DNA from: CADCTP01 sp963849885
GTDB taxonomy: Bacteria; Actinomycetota; Actinomycetes; Mycobacteriales; CADCTP01
Assembly (NCBI GenBank): GCA_963849885.1
Contig: CAWKIV010000023.1
Coordinates: forward strand, 242,621 to 306,620
Length of the DNA stretch: 64,000 nt
Direction of reading: 5' to 3'
Made by a program: the position numbers and the translations under genes. This document shows positions 1-7,586 of this stretch, piece after piece. The first letter of the stretch is position 1; the number at the start of each line of letters is the position of its first letter. The notes under the pieces are model-generated. The model ran no database searches and had not been told where the DNA came from. It saw nothing but the letters and a program-made list of their open reading frames with translations.

Positions 1-238
1 GGTCGACTACGGTCCGTACGCGTCCGGGCGTGTTTGGTCCGTTCAGGGCGTCCAGCAGGGCCTGGCAGGCATCCCGCGGGCCCTCGGCGACGACCTCCAC
101 CCGGCCGTCCTCGAGGTTCGCCGCCGAGCCGACCAGGCCGAGCTCCAGCGCCCGGGACCGGACCCACCAGCGGAAGCCGACGCCCTGCACCCGGCCGTGC
201 ACCCAGGCGGTCAGCCGGACCGGCCCGCCCGCGCTCAC
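1..238 (-). CDS. acyP: Acylphosphatase (3' end cut by window edge)
   Basis: Acylphosphatase hydrolyses acyl-phosphate bonds in the cytosol. About 79 residues are visible. The family signature is clear: VHGRVQGVGFRWWVRSRALEL near residues 14-34, with the phosphate-binding Arg in GVGFRWW and the catalytic Asn in the GSAANLEDGRVEV segment. The GTG start at 238 overlaps the mutM stop as GTGA, so the two are probably translationally coupled. The last residues run off the left window edge. Acylphosphatases are usually about 90 residues, so little is missing. Confidence 0.85.
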   Translation of the reverse strand, partial: MSAGGPVRLTAWVHGRVQGVGFRWWVRSRALELGLVGSAANLEDGRVEVVAEGPRDACQALLDALNGPNTPGRVRTVVD

Positions 239-1125
239 CAGCGGGGCCGCCGCGGGCGCGGCTGGCAGGTCGGGCAGAAGTAGGACGACCGGTTCATGAA
301 CGGCTCCCGCCGGATCGGGGTGCCGTCCCGCCGGCACGGCTCGTCCCGGCGGCCGTAGACGTCCAGCGAGCGGTCGAAGTAGCCGCTCTCCCCGTTGACG
401 TTGACGTACAGCGAGTCGAACGACGTGCCGCCGGCGTCCAGCGCCTCGGTCATCACCGCCCGTACGCCGTCCACCAGCCGGGCGACCACCGGCCGGGTGA
501 GCGTCTCGGTCGGCCGCGCGTAGTGCAGCCGGGCCCGCCACAGCGCCTCGTCGGCGTAGATGTTGCCGATGCCGGAGACCAGCGACTGGTCCAGCAGCGC
601 GCGCTTGATCCCGGTCCGCCGGCGGCGCAGGGCGGCGGTGAGCGCGGTCACCTCGAAGGCCGGGTCCAGCGGGTCCCGGCCGATGTGCGCGATGGGAACC
701 GGGACACTGGTCTCGCCGGAGCGGACCAGCGGCTCCACCGACAGCCCGCCGAACGTGCGCTGGTCGACGTACCGGAGCTCGGGTCCGCCGTCGGTGAACG
801 CGAGCCGGGCGCGCAGGTGCGGCCCGGGCGGCTCCCCCGGCGGCAGCATCAGCAGCTGGCCGCTCATCCCGAGGTGGCCGAGCAGCGCCTCGCCCGGGAA
901 GTCGGCCGGGGCGTCGGACCCGCTCAGCGGCAGCCACAGGTATTTCCCGCGCCGGCAGGCGGCCGTCACCGTGCGCCCGACCAGCCGGGCCACCACGTCG
1001 GCCGGGCCGGCCAGGTGCCGCCGGGTCGCCCGCGGGTGCAGCATCTCCGCCGCCGCCACGGTCCGGCCGACCACCCAGCGGTCCAGCCCGCGGCGCACGG
1101 TCTCCACCTCGGGCAGCTCCGGCAC
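235..1125 (-). CDS. mutM: Formamidopyrimidine-DNA glycosylase (Fpg/MutM)
   Basis: This bifunctional glycosylase/AP lyase removes 8-oxoguanine and formamidopyrimidines from DNA. The start is the GTG at 1125 because it directly precedes PELPEVETVRRGL, whose first Pro is the catalytic nucleophile and Glu the general acid. The product is 296 residues, normal for the family. The helix-two-turn-helix segment (LLDQSLVSGIGNIYADEALW) is present. In the C-terminal zinc finger the second Cys is replaced by Asp: EPCRRDGTPIRRE followed by FMNRSSYFCPTCQ, leaving three Cys. It is the second-last gene of the leftward rnc block. Confidence 0.93.
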   Translation of the reverse strand: MPELPEVETVRRGLDRWVVGRTVAAAEMLHPRATRRHLAGPADVVARLVGRTVTAACRRGKYLWLPLSGSDAPADFPGEALLGHLGMSGQLLMLPPGEPPGPHLRARLAFTDGGPELRYVDQRTFGGLSVEPLVRSGETSVPVPIAHIGRDPLDPAFEVTALTAALRRRRTGIKRALLDQSLVSGIGNIYADEALWRARLHYARPTETLTRPVVARLVDGVRAVMTEALDAGGTSFDSLYVNVNGESGYFDRSLDVYGRRDEPCRRDGTPIRREPFMNRSSYFCPTCQPRPRRPRW

Positions 1126-1170
1126 GGCGACCACGGTAGGCCGCCGGGGGGCGCGGGTAGGGCCGGGGGC

Positions 1171-1593
1171 ATGGAGTACGAGGAGAGCCGCGGCATGCCG
1201 GCCGACGCCGAGATCGTCTTCGACGTGCTGTCCGACGTGGACACGATGGAGCGCTGGCTGCCGACCGCGATGGAGGTGGAGACGGCCGGGCCGGACCGGG
1301 TGCACGTCGAGGGCGACGAGGGCGACCGGCACTACGACGCCGAGGGGCTCTTCCGGGCCCGGCGGGACCAGCTGCGGATCGAGTGGGGCAGCGAGGGGCC
1401 GGACTACGCCGGCTGGGCGCAGGTCTACCACTCCGGCGCGGGCGCCAGCGAGGTCAACCTGCACCTGTCGTTCTTCGGCGACCAGCCGATGGCGCACGAG
1501 GGTGCCGCGGCCGGCGAGATCCGGAAGGGCATGCGGGACGCCCTGCAGCGACTGGAGGAGGAGGTGACCCGCCGGGTCACCGACGCGGGCTAG
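1171..1593 (+). CDS. SRPBCC-family protein (polyketide cyclase/dehydrase-like)
   Basis: This 140-residue protein has the START/SRPBCC layout: an N-terminal strand (MEYEESRGMPADAEIVFDVL), then SDVDTMERWLPT and a C-terminal helix (GEIRKGMRDALQRLEEEV). Members bind hydrophobic ligands or antagonise lipids; the ligand here is unknown. It diverges from mutM with only 45 bp between starts, so promoters must overlap. Its TAG stop overlaps the convergent rnc stop by 4 bp. Confidence 0.75.
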   Translation: MEYEESRGMPADAEIVFDVLSDVDTMERWLPTAMEVETAGPDRVHVEGDEGDRHYDAEGLFRARRDQLRIEWGSEGPDYAGWAQVYHSGAGASEVNLHLSFFGDQPMAHEGAAAGEIRKGMRDALQRLEEEVTRRVTDAG

Positions 1594-2318
1594 CCGGAGG
1601 CGCGGGGGAACCGGTCCTGCAGGGTGGTCCAGGCGGCCTCGGCCGCCTTCTGCTCGGCCTCCTTCTTGCTCCGGCCGGCGCCGCTGCCGAAGGACTCGCC
1701 GCCGACCCGGGCCACCGCGGTGAAGGACTTGGCGTGGTCCGGCCCCTCCTCGCTGACCGAGTACTCCGGGACGCCGAGCGACAGCGTCGCGGTCAGCTCC
1801 TGCAGCGAGGTCTTCCAGTCCAGCCCGGCGCCGCGCTGCGCGGACTCGGCCAGCACCGGGTCGAAGAGCTTGTGCACCACGGTGTCCGCGACGGCCAGCC
1901 CGTGCTGCACGTAGACGGCGCCGAGCAGCGCCTCCAGCGTGTCGGCCAGGATGCTCGCCTTGTCCCGGCCGCCGGTGACCTCCTCGCCGCGGCCGAGCCG
2001 GACGTACGCGCCCAGGCCGGTCGGGCCGAGCCGGCGGGCGACGTCGGCCAGCGCGCGCATGTTGACCACCGAGGCGCGCAGCTTGGCCAGCTGCCCCTCC
2101 GGCAGGTCGGGGTGGCCGGAGTAGAGCGCGTCGGTGATGACCAGGCCGAGCACGGCGTCGCCGAGGAACTCCAGCCGCTCGTTGGTCGGCAGCCCGCCGT
2201 TCTCGTACGCGTACGACCGGTGGGTCAGCGCGCGGCTCAGCAGCTCGGCGTCCAAGGTGACGCCGAGCGCGTCCTCCAGCGAGGACGGGTGCGGGAGCGG
2301 TCGCGGACCTCCGGTCAC
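1590..2318 (-). CDS. rnc: Ribonuclease III
   Basis: This double-strand-specific endoribonuclease processes rRNA and structured transcripts. The product is 242 residues from the GTG at 2318. The signature NERLEFLGDAVLGLV is near residue 44, and the second metal-binding cluster is DTLEALLGAVYV. A C-terminal double-stranded RNA-binding domain follows (residues ~165-235: WKTSLQELTATLSLG and GRSKKEAEQKAAEAAW). It starts 4 bp after the rpmF stop; the DUF177-rpmF-rnc-mutM order is conserved in actinobacteria. Confidence 0.95.
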   Translation of the reverse strand: MTGGPRPLPHPSSLEDALGVTLDAELLSRALTHRSYAYENGGLPTNERLEFLGDAVLGLVITDALYSGHPDLPEGQLAKLRASVVNMRALADVARRLGPTGLGAYVRLGRGEEVTGGRDKASILADTLEALLGAVYVQHGLAVADTVVHKLFDPVLAESAQRGAGLDWKTSLQELTATLSLGVPEYSVSEEGPDHAKSFTAVARVGGESFGSGAGRSKKEAEQKAAEAAWTTLQDRFPRASG

Positions 2319-2322
2319 GGGG

Positions 2323-2502
2323 TCAGGCCGGCAGGACCTGCTTGTTGTCGTACGTCCCGCAGTTCGAGCAGGCGGTGTGCGGGAGCTTCGGCTTGCGGCA
2401 GGCGCGGTTTTCGCACTGGACCAGCGTCGGGGCAGACGTCTTCCACTGCGACCGGCGGGACCGGGTGTTGCTCCGGGACATCCGGCGCTTCGGGACTGCC
2501 AC
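2323..2502 (-). CDS. rpmF: 50S ribosomal protein L32
   Basis: A 59-residue L32, read as VAVPKRRMSRSNTRSRRSQW with four Cys arranged CENRAC and CSNCG near the C-terminus, so the zinc-binding form. The GTG start at 2502 lies 3 bp downstream of the DUF177 stop and the TGA at 2323 is 4 bp upstream of rnc. DUF177-rpmF-rnc is a standard cluster linking ribosome assembly and rRNA processing. Confidence 0.95.
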   Translation of the reverse strand: MAVPKRRMSRSNTRSRRSQWKTSAPTLVQCENRACRKPKLPHTACSNCGTYDNKQVLPA

Positions 2503-2505
2503 TGT

Positions 2506-3093
2506 CTACTCCTGACTCTCGGTGCTGCTGCTGACGGTGCCGGTGCGGTCGGCGAGCGCCGCCCAGCGGGGGTCGACGGGTGCGGCGTGCGAGTGGTCCG
2601 CGGGCAGCTGGTCGAGGACCGCGCCGCAGTCGGGGCACAGCCCGCGGCAGTCCTCCCGGCACAGCGGGCTGAGCGGCAGCGCGAGCACCAGCGCGTCGCG
2701 CACCACCGGCTCCAGGTCGAGGTGGTCACCGATCAGGTGGCTGACCTCGTCCGCCTCGGTGGTCTCCTCGGTGGCCGAGTCCTCGTACGCGAACAGCTCC
2801 TGCACGTCCACGGTGAGCCCGTCGGCGACCGGGCCGAGGCAGCGGGCGCACTCGCCGGTGACCGCCGCGGTCACCGTGCCGGACACCAGCACGCCCTCGA
2901 CCACCGACTCCAGCCGGAGGTCGAGCTCGAGCGGCTCGCCGGGCGGCACCCGGGCCAGGTCGATGCCGAGGCCCTCCGGCGCCGGCACGCTGCGGGCGAC
3001 GGCTCGCATCGACCCCGGGCGGCGGCCCAGCTCGCGCACGTCGAGCACGAGGGGCCGGCGCGGGTCGAGCCGGGACGTCGTCTTCGCAGGCAT
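2506..3093 (-). CDS. YceD/DUF177 family protein
   Basis: YceD-type proteins are encoded just upstream of rpmF across bacteria and are implicated in 23S rRNA accumulation. The 195-residue product has the paired CxxC elements of the family: ECARCLGPV near residue 86 and LCREDCRGLCPDCG near residue 148. The ATG at 3093 is preferred to the in-frame GTG at 3099 because GAGAAG sits about 7 nt upstream. First gene after a 100-bp gap from the coiled-coil gene. Confidence 0.85.
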   Translation of the reverse strand: MPAKTTSRLDPRRPLVLDVRELGRRPGSMRAVARSVPAPEGLGIDLARVPPGEPLELDLRLESVVEGVLVSGTVTAAVTGECARCLGPVADGLTVDVQELFAYEDSATEETTEADEVSHLIGDHLDLEPVVRDALVLALPLSPLCREDCRGLCPDCGAVLDQLPADHSHAAPVDPRWAALADRTGTVSSSTESQE

Positions 3094-3197
3094 GGTCACT
3101 TCTCGCAGGCAGGCAGGACAGGGCCCGTCGCCGGACCGGCCGCCCAGGTTACCGGAGTGACCGGGGTGCCGTCGAAATGCCCCGTCCGCGGGCGGCG

Positions 3198-3851
3198 TCA
3201 GCGGTGGCCGGCGAGCCCGGCCCGGTCGGCGTCCCGGGCCGCGGCGGGACCGGGCAGCGCGGCCCAGCCGGCGCCGGACCCGCCGGGGTGGTGGTCCGGG
3301 TCGTCCGGGTCACCCGGCTCGGCCGGCCGGCGGAGCAGGTCCCGGCCCCGCTCGACCGTGCCGAGCAGCCGGCTCAGCGTGTCCTCCAGCGCGGCCAGCT
3401 TCTCGTCCGCGTACCCGTCCGCGTCCGCGCGCAGCCGGTCGGCCCGCTCCCGGGCCGCCGCCAGCACGCCGCGGGCCTCGGCCTCGGCGGCCCGCCGCAC
3501 CCCGTCGGCGGACACCATCCGCTCGGCGTCCGCGCGGGCGGCGGCCCGCACCCGGTCGGCCTCGGCCCGGGCGCCGGCCACCAGCCGGTCCGCCTCCGCG
3601 CGGGCGTCCCCGATCGCCTGGTCCCGCCGGTCCCGGGCCTGGCCGAGCAGCTCCTCCCGGGCCGCGACCACCCCGCGGGCGTCCTCCAGCGCGTCCGGCA
3701 GCGCGGCCCGCAGCTCGTCCAGCAGGTCGAGCACCTCCTCGCGGGGCACCACGCAGGACGCGGACAGCGGCACCGCGCGGGCCGACTCGACCAGCGCGAC
3801 CAGCTCGTCCAGCGCGTCCGGGACCCGGCGCATGGCCTCGTGGGCTCGCAC
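3198..3851 (-). CDS. DivIVA-like coiled-coil protein
   Basis: This 217-residue protein is dominated by a long Ala/Arg/Glu-rich heptad region (residues ~60-180), with repeats such as ARAEADRLVAGARAEADRV, typical of the actinobacterial DivIVA-like or ATP-synthase-b-like proteins encoded between coaD and rpmF. Its role is probably cell-envelope or septum scaffolding, by analogy only. A proline/glycine-rich tail follows. The GTG start at 3851 lies 21 bp after the coaD stop, suggesting one transcript. Confidence 0.7.
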   Translation of the reverse strand: MRAHEAMRRVPDALDELVALVESARAVPLSASCVVPREEVLDLLDELRAALPDALEDARGVVAAREELLGQARDRRDQAIGDARAEADRLVAGARAEADRVRAAARADAERMVSADGVRRAAEAEARGVLAAARERADRLRADADGYADEKLAALEDTLSRLLGTVERGRDLLRRPAEPGDPDDPDHHPGGSGAGWAALPGPAAARDADRAGLAGHR

Positions 3852-3872
3852 GGGCTCAGCGTAGGAAGGAAA

Positions 3873-4358
3873 TCAGCGCTGCTCGGCCAGGCGCGCCGCG
3901 AGCCGCTCCAGCACCAGCGCCGGGACCAGCCGGCTGACGTCCCCGTCCCAGGTGGCGATCTCCTTGACCAGGCTGGAGGACAGGAAGCTGAACTCCGGGT
4001 TGGTCGGCATGAAGACCGTCTCGACGCCGGTCAGCCCGTGGTTCATCTGGGCCATCTTCAGCTCGTAGTCGAAGTCGCTGACCGCCCGGATCCCCTTCAC
4101 GATGACCGGGATGTCGTGCGCCTGGCAGTAGTGCACCAGCAGCCCGTGGAACGAGTCGACCCGGACGTTGCCGTATTCCGCGGTGACCGCGGTGAGCATG
4201 TCGATCCGCTCCTCGACCGAGAAGAGGCTGGACTTGCCCTTGTTGACCAGCACGGCGACGACGACCTCGTCGTAGAGCCGGCTGGACCGGCCGATGATGT
4301 CGAGGTGCCCGAGCGTGACCGGGTCGAACGAGCCCGGGCAGACCGCTCGCCGCACCAC
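3873..4358 (-). CDS. coaD: Phosphopantetheine adenylyltransferase
   Basis: Fourth step of coenzyme A synthesis: 4'-phosphopantetheine + ATP gives dephospho-CoA. The nucleotidyltransferase signature CPGSFDPVTLGHLDI is at the N-terminus and the SFLSSSLVKEIA motif near the C-terminus. The GTG at 4358 gives 161 residues, the normal length, with GGAG about 11 nt upstream. A GTG at 4388, overlapping the rsmD stop, would add ten residues and cannot be excluded. The rsmD-coaD pairing is conserved. Confidence 0.93.
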   Translation of the reverse strand: MVRRAVCPGSFDPVTLGHLDIIGRSSRLYDEVVVAVLVNKGKSSLFSVEERIDMLTAVTAEYGNVRVDSFHGLLVHYCQAHDIPVIVKGIRAVSDFDYELKMAQMNHGLTGVETVFMPTNPEFSFLSSSLVKEIATWDGDVSRLVPALVLERLAARLAEQR

Positions 4359-4384
4359 CGCGGGGTCGGCTCCGCTGCCGCTGC

Positions 4385-4945
4385 TCACGAGAGCCGACCG
4401 TACCAAAGCGTCCCTTCCCCGTACCGACGCGCCTTCACCGGACGTACCGGCTCCGGCCAGGCCGGACCCGCACCCCGGGAGGACCGCTCCACCACCAGCA
4501 CGGTGCCAGGGGCCAGCCACGAATTTCCCGCCAGGGTGGCGAGGATCACGTCCAGCTCGGCGTCCGCCAGCGCGTACGGCGGGTCCGCGAAGACCACGTC
4601 GTACGGGGCCGGCGGCGGGCTGGCCAGCACCCGCTCCACCCGGTCCCGGCGGACGGTGACCCGGTCGGCCAGGCCGAGCGCGGCGGCGTTGGCCCGGGCG
4701 GTGGCCGCGGCCCGGGCGTCCGCCTCCACCAGCAGGGCGGCGGCCGCGCCCCGGGAGACCGCCTCCAGGCCGACCGCGCCGGAGCCGGCGTAGAGGTCGA
4801 GCACCCGGGCGCCGGCCAGCTCGACCAGCGCGGCCAGCGTGCCGAACAGCGCCTCCCGGGTCCGGTCGGACGTCGGCCGGGTCTTCTCGCCCGGCGGCAC
4901 CGCCAGCCGCCGCCCGCCCGCCTCCCCGGCCACGATCCTGGTCAC
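4385..4945 (-). CDS. rsmD: 16S rRNA (guanine966-N2)-methyltransferase RsmD
   Basis: SAM-dependent methyltransferase that modifies G966 of 16S rRNA. The 186-residue product shows the family opening RIVAGEAGGRRL, the SAM-binding loop VLDLYAGSGAVGLEA near residue 48, and the catalytic DPPY (VVFADPPY) near residue 120. Its stop overlaps the region upstream of coaD. It diverges from the ABC exporter genes with a 49-bp gap. Confidence 0.9.
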   Translation of the reverse strand: MTRIVAGEAGGRRLAVPPGEKTRPTSDRTREALFGTLAALVELAGARVLDLYAGSGAVGLEAVSRGAAAALLVEADARAAATARANAAALGLADRVTVRRDRVERVLASPPPAPYDVVFADPPYALADAELDVILATLAGNSWLAPGTVLVVERSSRGAGPAWPEPVRPVKARRYGEGTLWYGRLS

Positions 4946-4994
4946 CGGAACAACGTAGACGCACCGGCGCGCCCGGCAGTAAGGTCTTCGATTC

Positions 4995-5813
4995 GTGTCT
5001 GCCGCCGGACTGCCGTCGCTCCGCGCGGCGGGCGCACTGGTCGCGGCGGGCTTCCGGCGCTGGGCCAGCTACCGGGCGGCCACGCTGGCCGGCGCGTTCA
5101 CCAACACCTTCTTCGGGGTGGTCAAGCTGGCCATCCTGTTCGCGGCGGCGGACTCGGCCGGCGGCGTGATCGCCGGCTACGACCGGGCCGCGCTGTCCAC
5201 GTACACCTGGGTCTCCCAGGGCATGATCGCGGTGCTGGTGCTCTTCGGCAGCTTCGAGCTGGCGCAGCGGGTGCGCACCGGCGACGTCGCGATCGACCTG
5301 GGCCGGCCGGTGCACCCGGTCGCCGGCTGGCTGGCCGAGGACGTCGGCCGGGCCGGGCAGGCCTGCCTGGTCCGGTTCCTGGTGCCGCTGGCGTTCGGCG
5401 CGCTGGTCTTCGGGCTGCGGGTGCCGGAGCACCTGGTGACGCTGCCGCTGTTCGTGCTCAGCGCCGCGGTCGGGATGGTGATCAGCTTCGGCTGCCGGCT
5501 GGTGGTGAACCTGGCCGCCTTCTGGCTGCTCGACATCCGCGGGCTGGCCACCGTCTACATGGTCAGCTCGAACGTGCTGTGCGGGCTGATCGTGCCGGTC
5601 GCCTTCTTCCCGGACTGGCTGCGGGTGCTGGCGTACGCGACGCCGTTCCCGTTCATGCTGCAGACGCCGGTGGACATCGCGGTCGAGCGGGTGTCCGGAG
5701 TGGACGCCCTGGTCGCGGTCGGCATCCAGCTGGTGTGGGCGGCGGTGATGCTGGCGCTCGGCGTGCTGGTGCTGCGGCGCGGCACCCGGCGGCTGGTGGT
5801 GCAGGGCGGGTGA
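4995..5813 (+). CDS. ABC-2 type exporter permease, first subunit
   Basis: A 272-residue integral membrane protein with about six hydrophobic segments, matching the COG4587-type half of paired ABC-2 exporters (RVRTGDVAIDLGRPVHP is a typical cytoplasmic loop). The GTG start at 4995 lacks a strong ribosome-binding site. The next permease begins at the overlapping GTGA at 5810. With the second permease and the ATPase it should form a daunorubicin-type efflux complex; the substrate is unknown. Confidence 0.85.
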   Translation: MSAAGLPSLRAAGALVAAGFRRWASYRAATLAGAFTNTFFGVVKLAILFAAADSAGGVIAGYDRAALSTYTWVSQGMIAVLVLFGSFELAQRVRTGDVAIDLGRPVHPVAGWLAEDVGRAGQACLVRFLVPLAFGALVFGLRVPEHLVTLPLFVLSAAVGMVISFGCRLVVNLAAFWLLDIRGLATVYMVSSNVLCGLIVPVAFFPDWLRVLAYATPFPFMLQTPVDIAVERVSGVDALVAVGIQLVWAAVMLALGVLVLRRGTRRLVVQGG

Positions 5814-6604
5814 GCACCGTCTACGGCGCGCTGCTGCGCGCGACGGTGGCCGGGCAGGCCACGTACCGGGCCTCGTTCGGGATGGAGCTGCTCGGCTCCG
5901 GGCTGGTCGTCGGGCTGGACTTCGTCGAGGTGTACGCGATCTTCACCCAGGTCCCGCAGATCGAGGGCTTCGACCTGGCCGGCGTGCTGCTGATCTTCGG
6001 GCTCGCCTCGCTCGCCTTCTCGCTGGCCGACCTCGTGGTCGGGCAGACCGACAAGGTGGTCGACCACGTCCGCCGCGGCACCTTCGACGTGGTGCTGCTG
6101 CGGCCCCTGTCCACACTGGGTCAGCTCGCCGCCGGCGACCTGCAGCTGCGCCGGCTCGGCCGCACGGCCGTCGCCCTGGTCGTGCTCGTCGTGGCGGTGA
6201 CCCGGTCCGATGTGGACTGGACGCCGGCCCGGGTGCTGCTGCTGGCGGTCAGCCCGCTCGCCGGCGCGGTGATCTTCGGGGCGCTGTTCGTGTGCGCCGG
6301 GGCGATGTCGTTCTGGCTGGTGGAGGGCGGCGAGGTGGCCAACGCGCTGACGTACGGCTCCGGCTACCTGTCCCAGTGGCCGCTCGGCGTGCTCGGCCCG
6401 GTGCTGGGCCGGTTCTTCACCTTCGTCATCCCGGCCGCGTTCACCGGCTACCTGCCGGCGGTGGCGCTGCTCGGCCAGGACGACCCGACCGGGCTGCCGA
6501 GCTGGCTGCCGTGGGCGTCGCCGCTGGCCGCGCTGCTCGCCGCCACCGGTGCGGCCCTGGCCTGGCGGGCCGGCATCCGGCACTACGTGGGAGCGGGCGG
6601 ATGA
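5810..6604 (+). CDS. ABC-2 type exporter permease, second subunit
   Basis: A 264-residue membrane protein with six or so hydrophobic segments and the COG3694-type loop VRRGTFDVVLLRPLSTLGQL near residue 84. The GTG start at 5810 overlaps the upstream stop (GTGA) and its own TGA overlaps the ATPase ATG, giving strict coupling of three subunits. It pairs with the preceding permease; the exported molecule cannot be told. Confidence 0.85.
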   Translation: MSTVYGALLRATVAGQATYRASFGMELLGSGLVVGLDFVEVYAIFTQVPQIEGFDLAGVLLIFGLASLAFSLADLVVGQTDKVVDHVRRGTFDVVLLRPLSTLGQLAAGDLQLRRLGRTAVALVVLVVAVTRSDVDWTPARVLLLAVSPLAGAVIFGALFVCAGAMSFWLVEGGEVANALTYGSGYLSQWPLGVLGPVLGRFFTFVIPAAFTGYLPAVALLGQDDPTGLPSWLPWASPLAALLAATGAALAWRAGIRHYVGAGG

Positions 6605-7575
6605 GGGATCTGATCGACATCCGGGACCTGCGGCGGGAGTTCGTGGTGCGCCGCTCGGTCGGGCGGGTGCGCCGGGAGAAGCGGGTGGTCCGGGCGGTGG
6701 ACGGGATCACCTTCACCGTCGCGGCCGGCGAGTGCGTCGGCTACATCGGCGCCAACGGCGCCGGCAAGTCGACCACCATCAAGATGCTCACCGGGATCCT
6801 GGTGCCGTCCGGCGGCCACGTCCGGGTGTGCGGGCTGGAGCCGGTGCGGCAGCGGCGCGAGCTGGCCCGCCGGATCGGCGTCGTCTTCGGCCAGCGCAGC
6901 CAGCTGTGGTGGGACCTGCCGCTGGCCGAGTCGTTCCGGCTGCTGGCCGCGATCCACCGGCTGGCGCCGGCCGCCGCCCGGCAGCGGCTGGACCGGTGCG
7001 TCGAGCTGCTCGACCTGGGACCTCTGCTCGCCACTCCGGTACGGCAGCTCTCCCTCGGCCAGCGGATGCGCGGCGAGGTGACCGCCGCGCTGCTGCACTC
7101 CCCCGAGCTGCTGCTGCTGGACGAGCCGACGGTCGGGCTGGACATCGTCAGCAAGGAGGCGCTGCGGCTGTTCCTGGCCGAGGAGCGCCGGGAGGCCGGG
7201 ACCACGATCCTGCTCACCACCCACGACCTGCCGGACATCGAGCGGCTGTCCGACCGGGTGGTGGTGGTCGACGCCGGCCGCGCGGTCTACACCGGCGACC
7301 TCGCCGGGCTGGCCAAGGAGGTGGGCGCGCAGCGGGTGCTGGTGGTCGACCTGACCGAGCCGGGGCCGCCGCTGGAGGGCGTGCCCGGCACCCGGCTGCT
7401 CGGGGTGGAGGCCGGCGGCCTGCGCCAGCAGCTGGCGCTGACCGGCTCGGCCGCGGCCGCGGTCGCCGCCGTCTCGGCCCGGGCGCCGCTGCGCGACCTG
7501 ACCATCGCCGAGCCCGACATCGAGGACGTGGTCGCCCGCATCTACCGCCGCGCCGCCGACGCCCGGACCAGCTAG
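6601..7575 (+). CDS. ABC exporter ATP-binding subunit
   Basis: A 324-residue ATPase with Walker A GANGAGKSTTIKML (~residue 52), signature LSLGQRMRGEV (~153), Walker B LLLLDEPTVGLD (~169) and a His switch TTHDLPDIE. The C-terminal extension of ~90 residues is typical of daunorubicin-resistance type ABC-2 ATPases. The ATG at 6601 overlaps the previous stop. It converges with recG; the stops are 11 bp apart, flanking a small CTAGGG/CCCTAG hairpin at 7572-7590. Confidence 0.92.
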   Translation: MRDLIDIRDLRREFVVRRSVGRVRREKRVVRAVDGITFTVAAGECVGYIGANGAGKSTTIKMLTGILVPSGGHVRVCGLEPVRQRRELARRIGVVFGQRSQLWWDLPLAESFRLLAAIHRLAPAAARQRLDRCVELLDLGPLLATPVRQLSLGQRMRGEVTAALLHSPELLLLDEPTVGLDIVSKEALRLFLAEERREAGTTILLTTHDLPDIERLSDRVVVVDAGRAVYTGDLAGLAKEVGAQRVLVVDLTEPGPPLEGVPGTRLLGVEAGGLRQQLALTGSAAAAVAAVSARAPLRDLTIAEPDIEDVVARIYRRAADARTS

Positions 7576-7586
7576 GGCGGGTCACC

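Noticed and set aside
34..1593. A 519-codon plus-strand frame covering mutM
   Set aside because: Antisense shadow of mutM; only its end, from 1171, has a real fold (SRPBCC).
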